This document shows positions 45,786-56,479 of a DNA stretch of 64,000 nucleotides, in pieces. Position 1 is the first letter of the stretch; each line of letters starts with the position of its first letter. The position numbers and the translations under genes are program-made. The DNA lies in assembly GCA_963932145.1 (NCBI GenBank), contig OZ010577.1, positions 21,806,964-21,870,963 on the forward strand, written 5' to 3'. Source of the DNA: Acanthosepion lycidas (taxonomy: Eukaryota > Mollusca > Cephalopoda > Sepiida > Sepiidae). The notes under the pieces are model-generated. The model searched no databases and had not been told where the DNA came from. It saw only the letters and a program-made list of their open reading frames with translations.

Positions 45786-45786
45786 G

Positions 45787-45995
45787 TGAGAAATGTTTCA
45801 CTCAAACAGCTTCTTCTTAAGAACTGCTGCTCTGTGAAACTGGCTCCCAAGAGGATGTTTCCTGATCACTACAATCTTAACCTGTTCAAGTCTAGGGTTA
45901 ATCATCACCTTCCTCTCTTATCCATTCAAACTGCTTCTTAACATAACCCTCTACCTCAATTGGCTCCTGGGTCTTGTACAGGGTGAATGTTACTG
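45787..45995 (+). pseudogene. CR1/Jockey-like LINE, part 2 and 3' end
   Basis: Reads VRNVSLKQLLLKNCCSVKLA then PDHYNLNLFKSRVNHHL, the C-terminal LWNSLP....YNLN.FKSRVN block, and ends with TGGCTCCTGGGTCTTGTACA and an A-rich tail. It continues the part at 43235-43496. Confidence 0.82.
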
Positions 45996-46316
45996 CAAAA
46001 AAATATTTCAGTTTTCAAAATAAATCCAGTTTGTCAGTGAAATATTACTAAAGTATTTGCATGTATCAAATTCACATGCCTTTAAGAGTAAAAAAGGAAT
46101 TTGAGCAAGAAATATGAAACCTATTCATAAATAGGGTCTAGTTTTTCCTGAATCATAGAATGAGAGAGTAAAACTATATATAGAAATACACTGAAAATTA
46201 TTTTACTATAAGAATGCATTAGAATTATTTATTAAACAAATATGTCAAAAGCTTTATTTACTTTCATGACTACATATAGTGATACTCTTATGATTACATG
46301 AAACATAGAAAATGCT
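45996..46316. other. AT-rich DNA, nothing recognised
   Basis: No family recognised. Confidence 0.45.
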
Positions 46317-46321
46317 AAAAG

Positions 46322-46481
46322 TGTTATAATACACTTTGGCTACTTGCTGTGACACCTGTATTAATTAGTCTGAAGACTAATCCAAACAGCAGCATCTTCT
46401 ACCTCTGACCTGGAGCTCTTTATTTATAGTTATGGACTAGTTCATATAGTTACTAGGGAGTGAACTATTTACTCCACAGCA
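46322..46481 (-). repeat. 3' LTR of the Mag-like fossil
   Basis: Shares CTTCTACCTCTGACCTGG, AGCTCTTTATT and TATTTACTCCACA with the 5' LTR. About 20 bp shorter. Confidence 0.9.
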
Positions 46482-46749
46482 TCCCTCCTTTTGAGACTAA
46501 TACATTTTATAAATATTTCATTTTTTTTATTTGTATTCGTAATACCTCCTCCTCTTTCTGGAGAATTCGCCAATGTACTTGACTTAGTAGCATTTCCGTC
46601 TCAGATGCACTTCCAGTTTTTTAGTATGTCTTCTTTATCTGGAACTTGTTCCTGTAGGTTCAAGAAATTGTTGTGGTACTGGCACATTGAAAATATCACA
46701 TAGTATTTTTATTGGTTCTTCCAATATTACAGGTTTTTCATCACTAAAC

Positions 46750-47340
46750 CATTTTTCAGCTGATTATGGTGCCTTTTATGTTCAATTCTTTACCCTTTTA
46801 CCATGTAAATCAAATTCCAATTCTTGCTGATATTATGCCATCTTCCCATGTTTCTTTCACCATCCTTATATTCTCTAAAGAACACTATATCACCGACCTT
46901 AGTAATATCTTGTCGAATACCGATTTTACTTTTCTTTCAAACATCAATTCCACCAGCGACATGCCTGATGTTGTATTGGGGTTAGGTCTTACATAGTAAA
47001 CTCTCGGAAAATTTTGATGTGTTTCCTCATTCACTTTCTGAAGACTTGCTTTCTTTAATGCTCTTTTGAACGTTCATACAAACTGTTCTACTTGTACGTT
47101 CAACCTTAGCTGATATGGCAGGGGTGTAATATCTTCAATGGAGACTATTTTACAAACAGTTCATACAAGAAATTCACTGCCATGATGTTTTGCAATACAA
47201 ACGTCATTTTCCACTTTCTCTTTTATTTCTTCCAGGATAACTGGTAACTCTTGTATTCTGTTGCACAAAATGTTTTATTTCCATTTCAATTTTCAGTGCT
47301 GCAATATGACAATGTCCTCAAATGGTTCCATGTTTTTAGG
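46750..47340 (-). pseudogene. Integrase region of the Mag-like fossil
   Basis: The minus strand shows FKRALKKASLQKV, RPNPNTTSGMSLVELMFERK and a WEDGII-type C-terminal block, as in Mag-clade integrases. Confidence 0.7.
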
Positions 47341-47375
47341 TATTAATCTGTTATAGTGCAACACACCTATTCTAT

Positions 47376-47536
47376 TGTTAATAGACTCTCCCACCTACAA
47401 TAAGTAGGAGCAGTAAGAGTAACAAGGAGGGAGTTGGTCAGTCAGTCGATGTCGGACGACCATTAGTCGGATATTAAAGTATCAGCCACCACAACTAGAT
47501 TACTGCGTCATTACCTATTATATCAAGTTCCTAACG
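47376..47536. repeat. Possible solo LTR inside the Mag-like fossil
   Basis: TGTTAATAGACTCTCCCACC to CAAGTTCCTAACG is GC-richer than its surroundings and has no coding relation to the host fossil. The ends are weakly inverse (TGTTA and TAACG). No clear target duplication. Confidence 0.35.
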
Positions 47537-47799
47537 TTTTGTACGTCAAACCTATTTTAGGACCGACAGTACAAATACAAGCCTCCATTTTGAAACCACT
47601 ACATAACATAATCTTAATAATCCATCCCCATGTCCTAATTTTTTAACAGCTGGTACTCCATTGTAAAATCATTGTTTAATAAGATGGTACGCAAGCATTG
47701 TAGCTGTATGTGTCGATATTCCTCATTTTGAATCATATATATTTAATAGAGGACTGTGGTCTTTTTGCAGCCTAAACTTTCTTCCATGAATAAATATAT

Positions 47800-48980
47800 G
47801 AAATTTATTCACAGTAAATTGCTAGCGCCTCTTTTTCTATCTGGCTGTAATTTTTCTCTGCTGGTAGAAGCAAAGGCTTTCATTTTCACACCATCGTATT
47901 TGTGTAAAATCACTACTTCAGTACCATCCTCACTAGCATTTGATGCCACTACAATTTCTGCATTTGGATCATAGTGTGCTAATGTTAAATCTGATGTAAG
48001 TAGTTTTTTCATTTCATCAAATACCTTTTGACAGTTAATCCATTTCACTCCTTTTTTAAGATCATTCAGTGGAACTCTCAAATTATGCATATTATGTACA
48101 TATATTTGATAGTAATTAGCCAGTCCTAGAAAAGCTTGTAACGTAAACACATTTATAGGTGGTAGCATATTTGCAATTGCACTTGCCCTCGATAGATCTG
48201 GCTGATAACGATTTTTATCAATAATTTGGTCAAGGTTTGCATTTTTCTTCAACAAGCTTGAATGCTTACTCTTATTTTTTTTCAAAATTCTTTTCCCATG
48301 CCCAACATATTGTTCTTTACATACACTTTTGATTATAATGTCATCCAAATACGCCAACTCCAAAATTGCAATCTGCAAACACGGTATCCATAGCTTGTTG
48401 AAAAATAGCTGATGCCACCTTTATACCAAAAGGAAGTCAGTTAAACTTATATAATCCTCTGAGTATATTTATGGCCATTAATTCTGAAAATTCATTTTCA
48501 ACGTGAATTTGTAAATACACTTCAGAGAGATCCAGCATTGAAAATATTCTCTTACCATTTAACATCGAAAAAATTTCCTCTGCACTTGCAATTATGAGTT
48601 TCTAAACAACTGTTTAATCTTATCAAGAAATCTGCGCAAACCCGAATTTTATTATTTTTTTTCTTTACATACCCTGCTGGTGTAACCCATTTTGAATGGT
48701 TAATTTTTTTCTATTACACAAATTCTTTTGAGTCTGTCCAACTCTTTGTTAACTTGTTCCAATGATGCATATGGTATGCTTTGTTTTGGCTTAAATAGTG
48801 GGGTTAAAGCTTTATTTACTTGAAAATCGACCTTGCATTTTGAACTCTGACACAGTTCACAAGACAGAACATCTGGTAAACATTTTTTAAATTCTTCCTT
48901 GAGATTTTCACTCTGGTTTTTAAAATTGGTTGATTGTTTACTTACATTTTTACAATAAATGTTTATTGGCAAATCCCAAA
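47800..48980 (-). pseudogene. Reverse transcriptase and RNase H region of the Mag-like fossil
   Basis: The minus strand shows an RT start (IPYASLEQVNKELDRL), AYLDDIII (YLDD active site), LQAFLGLANYYQIYV (the FLG...YYR block) and VVASNASEDGTEVVI (RNase H start). Confidence 0.85.
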
Positions 48981-49090
48981 GTCAAAACAGTTCCATCCAG
49001 TCAGTACTGAATAAATTTGTAGCATTTTTAATACATAATCTTCAGTTTTTACAAAATTATTATGGAATGAGACATTGCAAGTCATTTTTC

Positions 49091-49122
<32 letters not shown>

Positions 49123-50361
49123 GAAACTGACATTGTAATTTGGGAAGTCCTTTTAATAAAGGACTTCCAATTTCTTTCCATGTGATTTCACTGATTATTG
49201 AAATATCACTACCAGTGTCCAATAGCATTTTTATACTTACATTATTTATTTTCACATTCACAAATATTGTTTTCTTTACTTTGACTTTTTTTTTGTTGCA
49301 ATGCTGTGTATGAATTTCTTCCTTTGAGAATTTTTTGGGGTTTCATTTTGCATTTTGACTTTAATTGTTCTCTTTTACCAGTTGTAACATTCTGCATTTT
49401 TAAATGGACAGTCTTTTCCAAAATGTAATTTACAACATCTGATTTAGTATCCTGTTTGTACCTTAGTCCTTTGCTTTAAACAATGCAGATTCTTTTTTCT
49501 GAATTTCTTCAGCATTGTTTTTCAGACTTAGAATTGTCTGGCCATCGTCCACTATTTCTTGCAGTGTAATATTACTGTTTTGTTCAATTTTTTAAAAACT
49601 TTTTGCACGTATTTCACCATTTTCACCATCTCTTTTAGCTGTTAAACCTTGAATGAAAATTAACCATTTGAACAAATCTGGAGTCATTTCCTTTATTCTG
49701 AACTTTTCATATTCTTTGTTGACATTAGCAGCATCATCAGATTGCCTGCCATGTCTTCAAAGCCAATTTCACCTGTTTTTGTTTTTTTTTGGTAATATGT
49801 AGTTGCAATATTTTTCATACTCTATCAAAGCTATTTTCGTCAACAATCTTGTTTTTCTCTCATCTTGCCAGCTGACTGAATATTTGTTTATATCTATGGA
49901 AAATATGCAGAAAAAGTTAGTCCCTCATCAGAATTGTATACAAATTCTAATATGGTGTTTTGGACAGCATCAAGCATGAGAGATGTTTAAGAATTTTTTG
50001 TTTTCTTCAGAATTATATCCAACAATTTCTGTTGCTGTTTTTGTAGTTTTAACAATTGTTGATTTTATTGTTGTTACTGTTTGTTTTTATTGTTGAATTT
50101 CAAGGCCAAAATTTGTTTCATATTTGCAAGAATGTTATTTTTTTTTTACTGTCACCGAAGAGAGAAAAAAAGTCTTTTGCTTCTACACAACCTGAAAAAA
50201 ATTTCTTTTTCAACCAACATGGTTAAAATACTTATCACCTGTATCCTTGTTCCCAAAGAAACAAGTATTATTTTTCACCCATACTTGTTCATTCAGTGTG
50301 AGTCTCCAAAATTCTTGTAACTCCCATTACAGCCTCGTATGAGTTCCTGAATCCTCATTAA

Positions 50362-50542
50362 TGTTATAATGTAGCGCTTATAAAATAAGTAATACTTCGG
50401 AAACTTGCTGTGGTGCCTGTATTAATCAGTGTGAAGACTGACTATAAATGGCTGCTTCTTCTACCTCTGACCTGGAGCTCTTTATTCATAGTTATAGACT
50501 AGTTTATATAGTCACTGGGGGTGTACTATTTACTCCACAACA
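50362..50542 (-). repeat. 5' LTR of the Mag-like fossil
   Basis: 181 bp. On the minus strand it shows TATATAAACTAG as a possible TATA box and AATAAAGAGCTCC as a possible poly-A signal. Confidence 0.9.
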
Positions 50543-50547
50543 AAAAG

Positions 50548-52189
50548 CATCTATAGAAAATGAGCAGATGCCATCAGTTTCATAGTGCATGTATCATGTA
50601 AACAGATATTGAAAAATCATGAAAAATATAAAATTCAGTTGCATGCAAAGATGATACAATGGGTACATTTTTACCCTTCTCCCAGAAGAATTTGTAATAG
50701 CACACACTTAATTACTCAAAAAGGCTATAAAATGCTAAAAATGTATATATAAATGGTGAAAAGTATCTTCAAGAATTTTTTATTAAATTTCTGGAGTACA
50801 AGTGAGTGATTTCCACTGAAGCTTTCTGATCTTGGGTAAAAAGGCCTTGTGTATAAATAGGAAAGTATTTCAGCACATACAAATAAATAGAAAAAGGAGT
50901 GCAACAAGGAGTGAAACAATTCTTTCTCACCAGATCTAATTAGCCTGGACAGAGATATGGTTCTAAGAGGATTAGAAAATCTGTTAGAATTTACTATCAG
51001 CAAATATAATGACAGGCACTGAATGGATGTTACTGTGTTGATTACAGACTCCAAAGGGAAAATAGAAAGACATTTAAATATGGTGGTTGAGAGAAGTAAG
51101 AAAAAAAAAAGGCTACACATTATCAGAAGATGGAATATATGGATATGAACAAAAGTTGTCAAACACATTCAGTGATCTGAATAGTAAATGAATCAGTCAG
51201 TTGGGTAATCAACTAAAACCAGTGTCTGCTCGTAGGTATATCTGGTAAAGAGGGTTTATAAACACTCATCAGGATAAAGAATAAGAATTGTCAAAGGGTT
51301 AATGAACCCTTTTGTAAGGTCAATGACAATTTTGCACACAAGTTTCCTGACCTGACATTGTTGGTATCCTTGGTAGGGCAAAGGCTGAGAGAAGTAACTT
51401 AAAACAAATCTATGTTGTACTCATCCTAACTTCAACCAGTATATAGTGTCCAGCAAGATGCTGAAACTAAAGCAGCTGCTGGTCATTGTGGACTCTCTGT
51501 GCTGATTGAGTTCAAATGTTCAGGCCAAGATAGTATTGCTGGCTATCTGATTAGCCTTTACCAGCCTTTTAATACTTTCTTCTGTGAAAGTTTCTGTTTC
51601 CTCTTGCCAGAGAAGCATAAGAATCTTCAGTTCTAAGAGATAGCATTCTATACCCAACTTGTGGAAAAGATGTGACTCCAATTTTGGACTCAAAAGAGTT
51701 TTATGATGTAGTCATTTATGACAACAATTATGGTAAGCTCAAATGTTGTAATACCAGAATTCAAGACAATATAGAAGAAATGGAGATGATGTCATGTTGT
51801 GATGAAGAATATTTTCCTACAAATTTGAACTCGACTGTCAGATGAAAGACATAAAAATACTCCTATATCGAGAGGAGGAACAGTAGCAGCAGCCTTTGCT
51901 GAAAACAGTCGTTCATGGCTAAACATTCTCTTCCTTAGTTTCTATTTTTCATTATGTTTTTCTGTATGAAAAAGTAATAAACTTGTTAAACCAATTCCAA
52001 TTTTCTACTGTTGTTTTGATAACTCAGTTACAACACATAATAACAGACCTTAAACTGAGTAGTTTGCTAAGATGATAGAAAGTGTGATGTAATAATTGTG
52101 AAGGTACTACATAATTAGTAAAAGAGGATTTTAAGAAACTGAGTAAGGTATTAAGAAATCCAAAATCAGGGTTTTAAGATGTTTCCATA
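50548..52189. other. Unassigned DNA
   Basis: No family recognised. The minus-strand open stretch at 50725-51168 is hydrophobic but has no motif. The 51450-51970 part is GC-richer, ends in AATAAA near 51976 and could be a decayed element. Confidence 0.4.
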
Positions 52190-53170
52190 ATTTCATTTCA
52201 AGAAAATATTTGATCAGGTATCGCATGATGGACTCTGGCACATTCTCAAAGAATTCAATATAAAAGAAGGGCTCATACAAGTCATCCAGGTCCTCAATGA
52301 CCATGCCCCCAGTGCAGTTCTCAAGTAACCAAGTGAGAGATTTCTTCTAGATGACTATCAATATTAGACAGGGATGCGTACTCTCTCTAATACCCAACCT
52401 GTTTCTGGAGAGAGTTATGAAGGAAACCTTACATGGCCACATCACTTCTATCTCTGTTGGTGGTAGACCTGTCTGCAACTTGCATTTCACAGACGATATT
52501 GATCTTATATTGGGCAGTAACGTACAGCTGCAAAGCCTGAGCAGCAAACTCATTTAAAAAGCTGGTGCATATCAAATGCCACTCAATACAGTGAAATCCA
52601 AAGTAATGGTGAACAGCATGAGAAACAACAGTGCCAGCATTACCATATAGGGAAAATCACTGGAGGAAGTTTCCTACTCCAAATTCTTGGGAGCAACCTT
52701 GTAAAAAGATGGCTCCTGCAACACATAAATCCACACACAGATCACCACAGCAATGATGACCAGACTAGAAAGGATATGGAAGAGAAACATCAGCATCTAT
52801 ACCAAGTTCTACAAATCACTGGTTGGATCCATCCTCCTCTACAGGTGTGAGACTTGGAAATTCCGAGTTGAGGCAGAAAAAAGAAACCAAGTGTTTGAGG
52901 ACTAATACTTGAGAAATCTCCTCCACATCTCCTACTGGGAGTACAAAACCAATGACTATGTATGGGGCAAAGTCAAAAGTCTCATGGGCTGATAGGAATC
53001 TTCTTACCAATATTAAATGTCTGAAGATGGCATGTTTTGGACACAAACACATTGCATAACAGCCTCTGCCAAGACCATAATGCAAGTCACTGTTGATGAC
53101 ACTGCAAGAGCTGTGGTCAAACAACATCAAAGAGTGGGATGGATACGACAATACCGGAACCCCTGTGAGC
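52190..53170 (+). pseudogene. RTE-like LINE reverse transcriptase, C-terminal half (second family)
   Basis: Reads NIRQGCVLSLIPNLFLERVM (the RQGC.LSP.LFN block), then NLHFTDDIDLILGSNVQLQS with the FADD-type active site changed to FTDD. VKSKVMVNSMRNN, SYSKFLGATL, YKSLVGSILLYRCETW and LLHISYWEYKTNDYV follow in order. It ends in a decayed arginine-rich C-terminus near 53170. 5'-truncated, with stops and at least one frameshift near 53000. Clearly different from the RTE-like family at 31845. Confidence 0.85.
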
Positions 53171-53461
53171 CACCACCATTAGATCATATCCTGGAGAAGG
53201 TTATCTGTTTCTTCTGTCCTTAGGTGCCCCCACCACTTGACAATTGAAGCAGTTGAGAGACTGATAATAATGATGAAGATTAAGATAGCAAATATCAAGT
53301 AAGGTATTAAGAGATTTGAATATAACAAAAGAAATAAAGAAAAGGTTGCAAGGTAACAATAATGTCCAATCTCTGAAAAGGAAATGTATGTTGAACAGTT
53401 TCCACACAAATGAAGAAAAGAATTGAAGTAACCAGGATGTGGTTCCACCAGCAATAGACAT

Positions 53462-53500
<39 letters not shown>

Positions 53501-53824
53501 AGACAGAGAGAAAGAGGATAGTCAAGAGAAAGTGGTGAGAGAGAGAGAGATAGAAAGTGGAGTGAGAGAGAAAGAGCAAAACTGATGCTGAATGAAGAAA
53601 CCCAAGACAAACTTTTTCCTTCCATCTGTGCTAAACTTCGCAGAGTAAATACTGAAATTATTTGTGATATATACCACTAAGTTTCTGTAATGAAATTCTG
53701 GAAAACATTTATAGCTCAAAGAAACAAACATTTAGAATTTATAACAGCTAATTTTAATATTTGTTCAACTTTTCATCTGATTCATATCAGCTAAAAATAA
53801 CAGTTTATACAGTTTACATCATAA
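53171..53824. other. Unassigned DNA with (TA)n and GA-rich tract
   Basis: (TA)n at 53464-53497, followed by GAGAGAGAAA-type sequence to 53580. Minus-strand open stretches here are simple-repeat artefacts. Confidence 0.5.
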
Positions 53825-53935
53825 TTTCTGTCTGAATTACATGTTTACTATTGTCTTCATCTTTGTTGTTGTTATCACAATGTTTCAGCCATTGTAGCTT
53901 CCCGTCTTCATCAAGTGATTACCAATCAAATTAAC
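53825..53935 (-). repeat. SINE-A tail (hairpin module)
   Basis: The minus strand has CACTTGATGAAGACGGGAAG, GGCTGAAACATTG, and ACAAAGATGAAGACAATAGT. Confidence 0.65.
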
Positions 53936-54039
53936 CTTTAGCGAATTTCAAATTGAACCTCTCATTTAATCTTGTTCTACTGTTCATATTTAGGGATATC
54001 TTGTTCTTATTTTGTATTTCCATAGAACTAGTCAAGCTA

Positions 54040-54335
54040 CATTCTTTAGTTCCACCAATTCTAACCTTCATGGCTAAGACCCACCGTATTATGCACATTG
54101 ATGTGAACCACTTTGTATTCCATTAATAAGAATCAAGTTCCACTTGAGCAGCTTCTCTCCACAAACCACTGTTCTATAGAACTGACTCCCAAGAGGATGT
54201 TTTCCTGATCACTACAATCTTAATCAGTTCAAGTATAGGGTTAACCATAATATTACTTACATATCTGCATAAACTTTGCCTTTTACTCTGTAACCCTCTA
54301 ACTTGAGTGGCTCCAGTGCCTTGTACAGGATGAAC
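54040..54335 (+). pseudogene. CR1/Jockey-like LINE, 3' end
   Basis: AGTTCCACCAATTCTAACC then GACTCCCAAGAGGATGTTTT, CAGTTCAAGTATAGGGTTAA and CCTTGTACAGGATGAACC match 43415-45990 with the LTR element removed from consideration. A short AT insertion lies near 54250. Confidence 0.75.
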
Positions 54336-54359
54336 CACACTGTAAAAACAAAAGTATAC

Positions 54360-54560
54360 TCACAGGACAGATTGAAGGCAAGAGAGACAGAGGAAAACAA
54401 TACATAACCTATCTAGTGAGTTTGAGTAAATAGATGGCAGAAAAAAAGTTTAGGAGAGATAACAAAAAGACAAAATATATTAAGCAGGACAAAGGACAGG
54501 AAATTGTGGAGAGTCATGATTGATAACATCCTGAATGGACATGGTACATACAAGAATTTG
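54360..54560 (+). pseudogene. RTE-like LINE 3' fragment
   Basis: GGCAAGAGAGACAGAGGAAA, AGATGGCAGAAAAAAAG, TTGTGGAGAGTCATGATTGA and GACATGGTACATAC then poly-A. It gives the clearest forward-strand 3' end of this family. Confidence 0.7.
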
Positions 54561-55387
54561 TAAAAAAAAAAATTCCGGCTTAAAAATGTAGTAAAATAAA
54601 AGTGTGTATTTTGCACATATAATTATGATATTTCCAACAAGTTTTTCTTTATGTACATAAAGAGGTACATTAACACATCTGTAGTCTAATGATAAAAAAA
54701 TGCATAACAAAAAGATATTTTTCAGTAGAATATACTTTTTTATTGCTTTATTATGAATAATATTTATTCAAAAATTATAACATCACTACAAAAATAGCTA
54801 TTTTGTTTCAACACTTCTGGTACCTTGTCAAGTGATGGTGTTGATCGTAAAATAAAAAGTTTTTAAAGAGTTCAAAAGCAACGACTATGCCCAATAGGGT
54901 GAATATTTTTGCATAAGATATAATGGCCAATCAAATTACAAGTAAATGATAATTCAAGTAATGTGACAATGGGCCCTAGATACAATTTATTAATGCTTTA
55001 AAATTAATATTAGATTATATAGGAAATCAGGATAGTTAATTAATCTCCAATTTATTATGTAATTAAAAAAAAATAAAAATAACCATGCATCAAGTTTAGA
55101 AATTTACAAAATTATCCAAAGTAAAAAAAATGGAGAAAATATGGCTGAATTTTCATGTATTAATATGTTAAGTTTTCTGTCTGAATTTGAGTGGGAGTAA
55201 GAGATGCAGTATATGGCCACAAAATTAGTTACATCGACAGGGTTGTGATTAGAGATTTAGAGGAATTTCATAAGTGTCAGGCGATAAACTTATTGAGTTA
55301 ACTCTCAAATATAAACAGTGATTGATAAATACATCTTAAAAAAAACATTTATTTTTCAATATAATTTCCTTCCATGCTTCCTTATTA
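54561..55387. other. AT-rich DNA, nothing recognised
   Basis: No coding stretch or repeat family is recognised. Confidence 0.45.
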
Positions 55388-55560
55388 GTCCTGTAGATTG
55401 GCTGAGTGATTAGAATGTTTGTATTCTGACTATGAAACCCCTTTTGAATCTCAACATGTTTGATTTGTCAGGAAGGTGACCTTACTATCATGCTGCACAT
55501 TTGGACAGATCTGTTCAGAGGCCACTGATTGTTGTGTTAGCATGAAGTAACAAGTCATTG
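55388..55560 (+). mobile_element. tRNA-derived SINE, another type
   Basis: A-box-like TTGGCTGAGTGATTAGA near 55397 and B-box-like CTTTTGAATCTC near 55441, followed by a body without match elsewhere in the window. Confidence 0.5.
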
Positions 55561-55701
55561 TGACTGAGGATTTGAATGTATTGGTCTTGTTCAAACTTTT
55601 GATTACATTAGATGATGTGCTCTCTCATAAACTGAAACTAAGCATAGCTGTAGCATAAACCACAGACAAGAAAAGTACAAAATATATAAATTCAGCATTT
55701 A

Positions 55702-55948
55702 GGGCACCTTGAGGTGGTGCAATGGCTAGCAAGCTAGAACAATTATGACCGAGTAGTGAGTACAATCCTCATTGAGTGCCCCTATATTCAGCCTTGTGCC
55801 ACATCTAAGCTATGCTTTGAAAATGGGCACCTCGATATGGTGTAATGGTTAGAAAGTTTGTCTTGCTAGATCAATTACAACTGAGTAGTGAGTTTGAGCC
55901 TCAATGGGTGCCCCCATACTTTTGGTCTTTTGCCACATCTAAGCCGCA

Positions 55949-55986
<38 letters not shown>
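55702..55986 (+). mobile_element. Dimeric tRNA-like SINE with poly-A tail
   Basis: Two head-to-tail monomers (starts 55702 and 55825, period 123 bp), each GGGCACCT...GTAATGG...CTCAATGGGTGCCCC then a short body ending GCCACATCTAAGC, followed by about 36 A. In the second monomer GGGCACC pairs with GGTGCCC as a 7-bp acceptor-like stem. The B-box-like word is GAGTTTGAGCCTC. The head is about 90 nt, as in tRNAs with a long variable arm. Confidence 0.8.
55825..55916 (+). ncRNA. tRNA-like head of second SINE monomer
   Basis: GGGCACC/GGTGCCC acceptor stem, A-box-like ATATGGTGTAATGG, T-arm TGAG/CTCA around TTTGAGC and a terminal CCCCA. Not called as a functional tRNA: it sits in a SINE dimer, and its anticodon arm is not convincing. 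Confidence 0.55.
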
Positions 55987-55988
<2 letters not shown>

Positions 55989-56148
55989 GCTATAAATTAA
56001 GCATTTAATCTTCTTTAAAGTAGTCCCCCTTCTGAAGCTACACTCTTTACCCAACATTCTGGCTTAAGCATTCTAACGTTACTGATGTAGCAAGTAAAGA
56101 CTTAGTGTTTTTTTTTTTTTTTCTGTTACCCAGTCTCTCAGTCAAATA

Positions 56149-56250
56149 TTAGGTTGGTGCAAAAATAATGACGTAATCATGTCGTTTTTTGACGTATTTT
56201 TTAACGTCAAAAAACGACATTATTACGTTATTATTTTTGCACCAACCTAA
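56149..56250. mobile_element. Mariner MITE, MADE1-like, 102 bp
   Basis: Starts TTAGGTTGGTGCAAAAATAA, ends with the exact inverse, and is flanked by TA on both sides (56147-56148, 56251-56252). Nearly palindromic throughout. No coding capacity. Confidence 0.95.
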
Positions 56251-56252
56251 TA

Positions 56253-56459
56253 GTTGATTTCCCTATTTGTTTTCCATATTAAATCTGATCAACATTCTTC
56301 TTTACTTGATTTGTTCTTTACCTCCTCTCCTAACTCTTGTTGAGCATCACATTTCTGTCTTCTTGGCAATTCAGATCATGCAGTAGTATCTGTTGATATC
56401 TCTTTTGTGTTGTCTATTAGAATGGAGTCTCCTATGATACCACCATACTGATTGACATT
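56253..56459. other. Unassigned DNA, possible LINE start
   Basis: Probably decayed sequence of the LINE that follows, but no motif is legible. Confidence 0.3.
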
Positions 56460-56479
56460 CATTTGATAACTTTATTTTA

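Larger units (their letters stand above)
43497..45786 (+). mobile_element. Old Ty3-type LTR element nested in a LINE (fossil)
   Basis: Related to the 20126-24373 element but much older and shorter. A gag-like stretch (WIDKAELVCQVCEVKQPEYV, GGAFAIYQQL) lies at about 43750-44130. An integrase-like stretch (EILTDND, then SGNGIVERAHRFIKQIAARN) lies at about 44870-45300. The reverse transcriptase and RNase H are not recognisable, so the centre appears largely lost. It is broken with many breaks. LTRs of about 200 bp lie at its ends. It interrupts a CR1-like LINE reading frame. Confidence 0.8.
46317..50547 (-). mobile_element. Ty3-type LTR retrotransposon, Mag-like (fossil)
   Basis: An about 4.2-kb element on the minus strand. 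LTRs are of unequal length, TG...CA type. A 5-bp target duplication AAAAG lies at 46317-46321 and 50543-50547. A polypurine tract (AAAAGGAGGGA on the minus strand) stands directly before the 3' LTR. Parts follow Ty3 order: a decayed gag and protease region from about 50300 to 49050, reverse transcriptase to RNase H at about 48980-47800, integrase at about 47340-46750. Broken, with many breaks. AT-rich like its surroundings, unlike the 20-kb element. Confidence 0.88.

Noticed and set aside
50725-51168. 147-codon minus-strand open stretch with hydrophobic segments
   Set aside because: AT-rich DNA produces Leu/Phe/Ile-rich frames by chance. No motif, no neighbouring coding signal.
53179-53625. 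Minus-strand open stretches with Ser-Leu-rich segments resembling membrane proteins
   Set aside because: They translate GA-rich and TA simple repeats. No family motif and several overlapping frames look equally open.
55825-55916. A genuine tRNA gene
   Set aside because: It sits in a tandem SINE dimer with a poly-A tail, and the anticodon arm does not fold convincingly.
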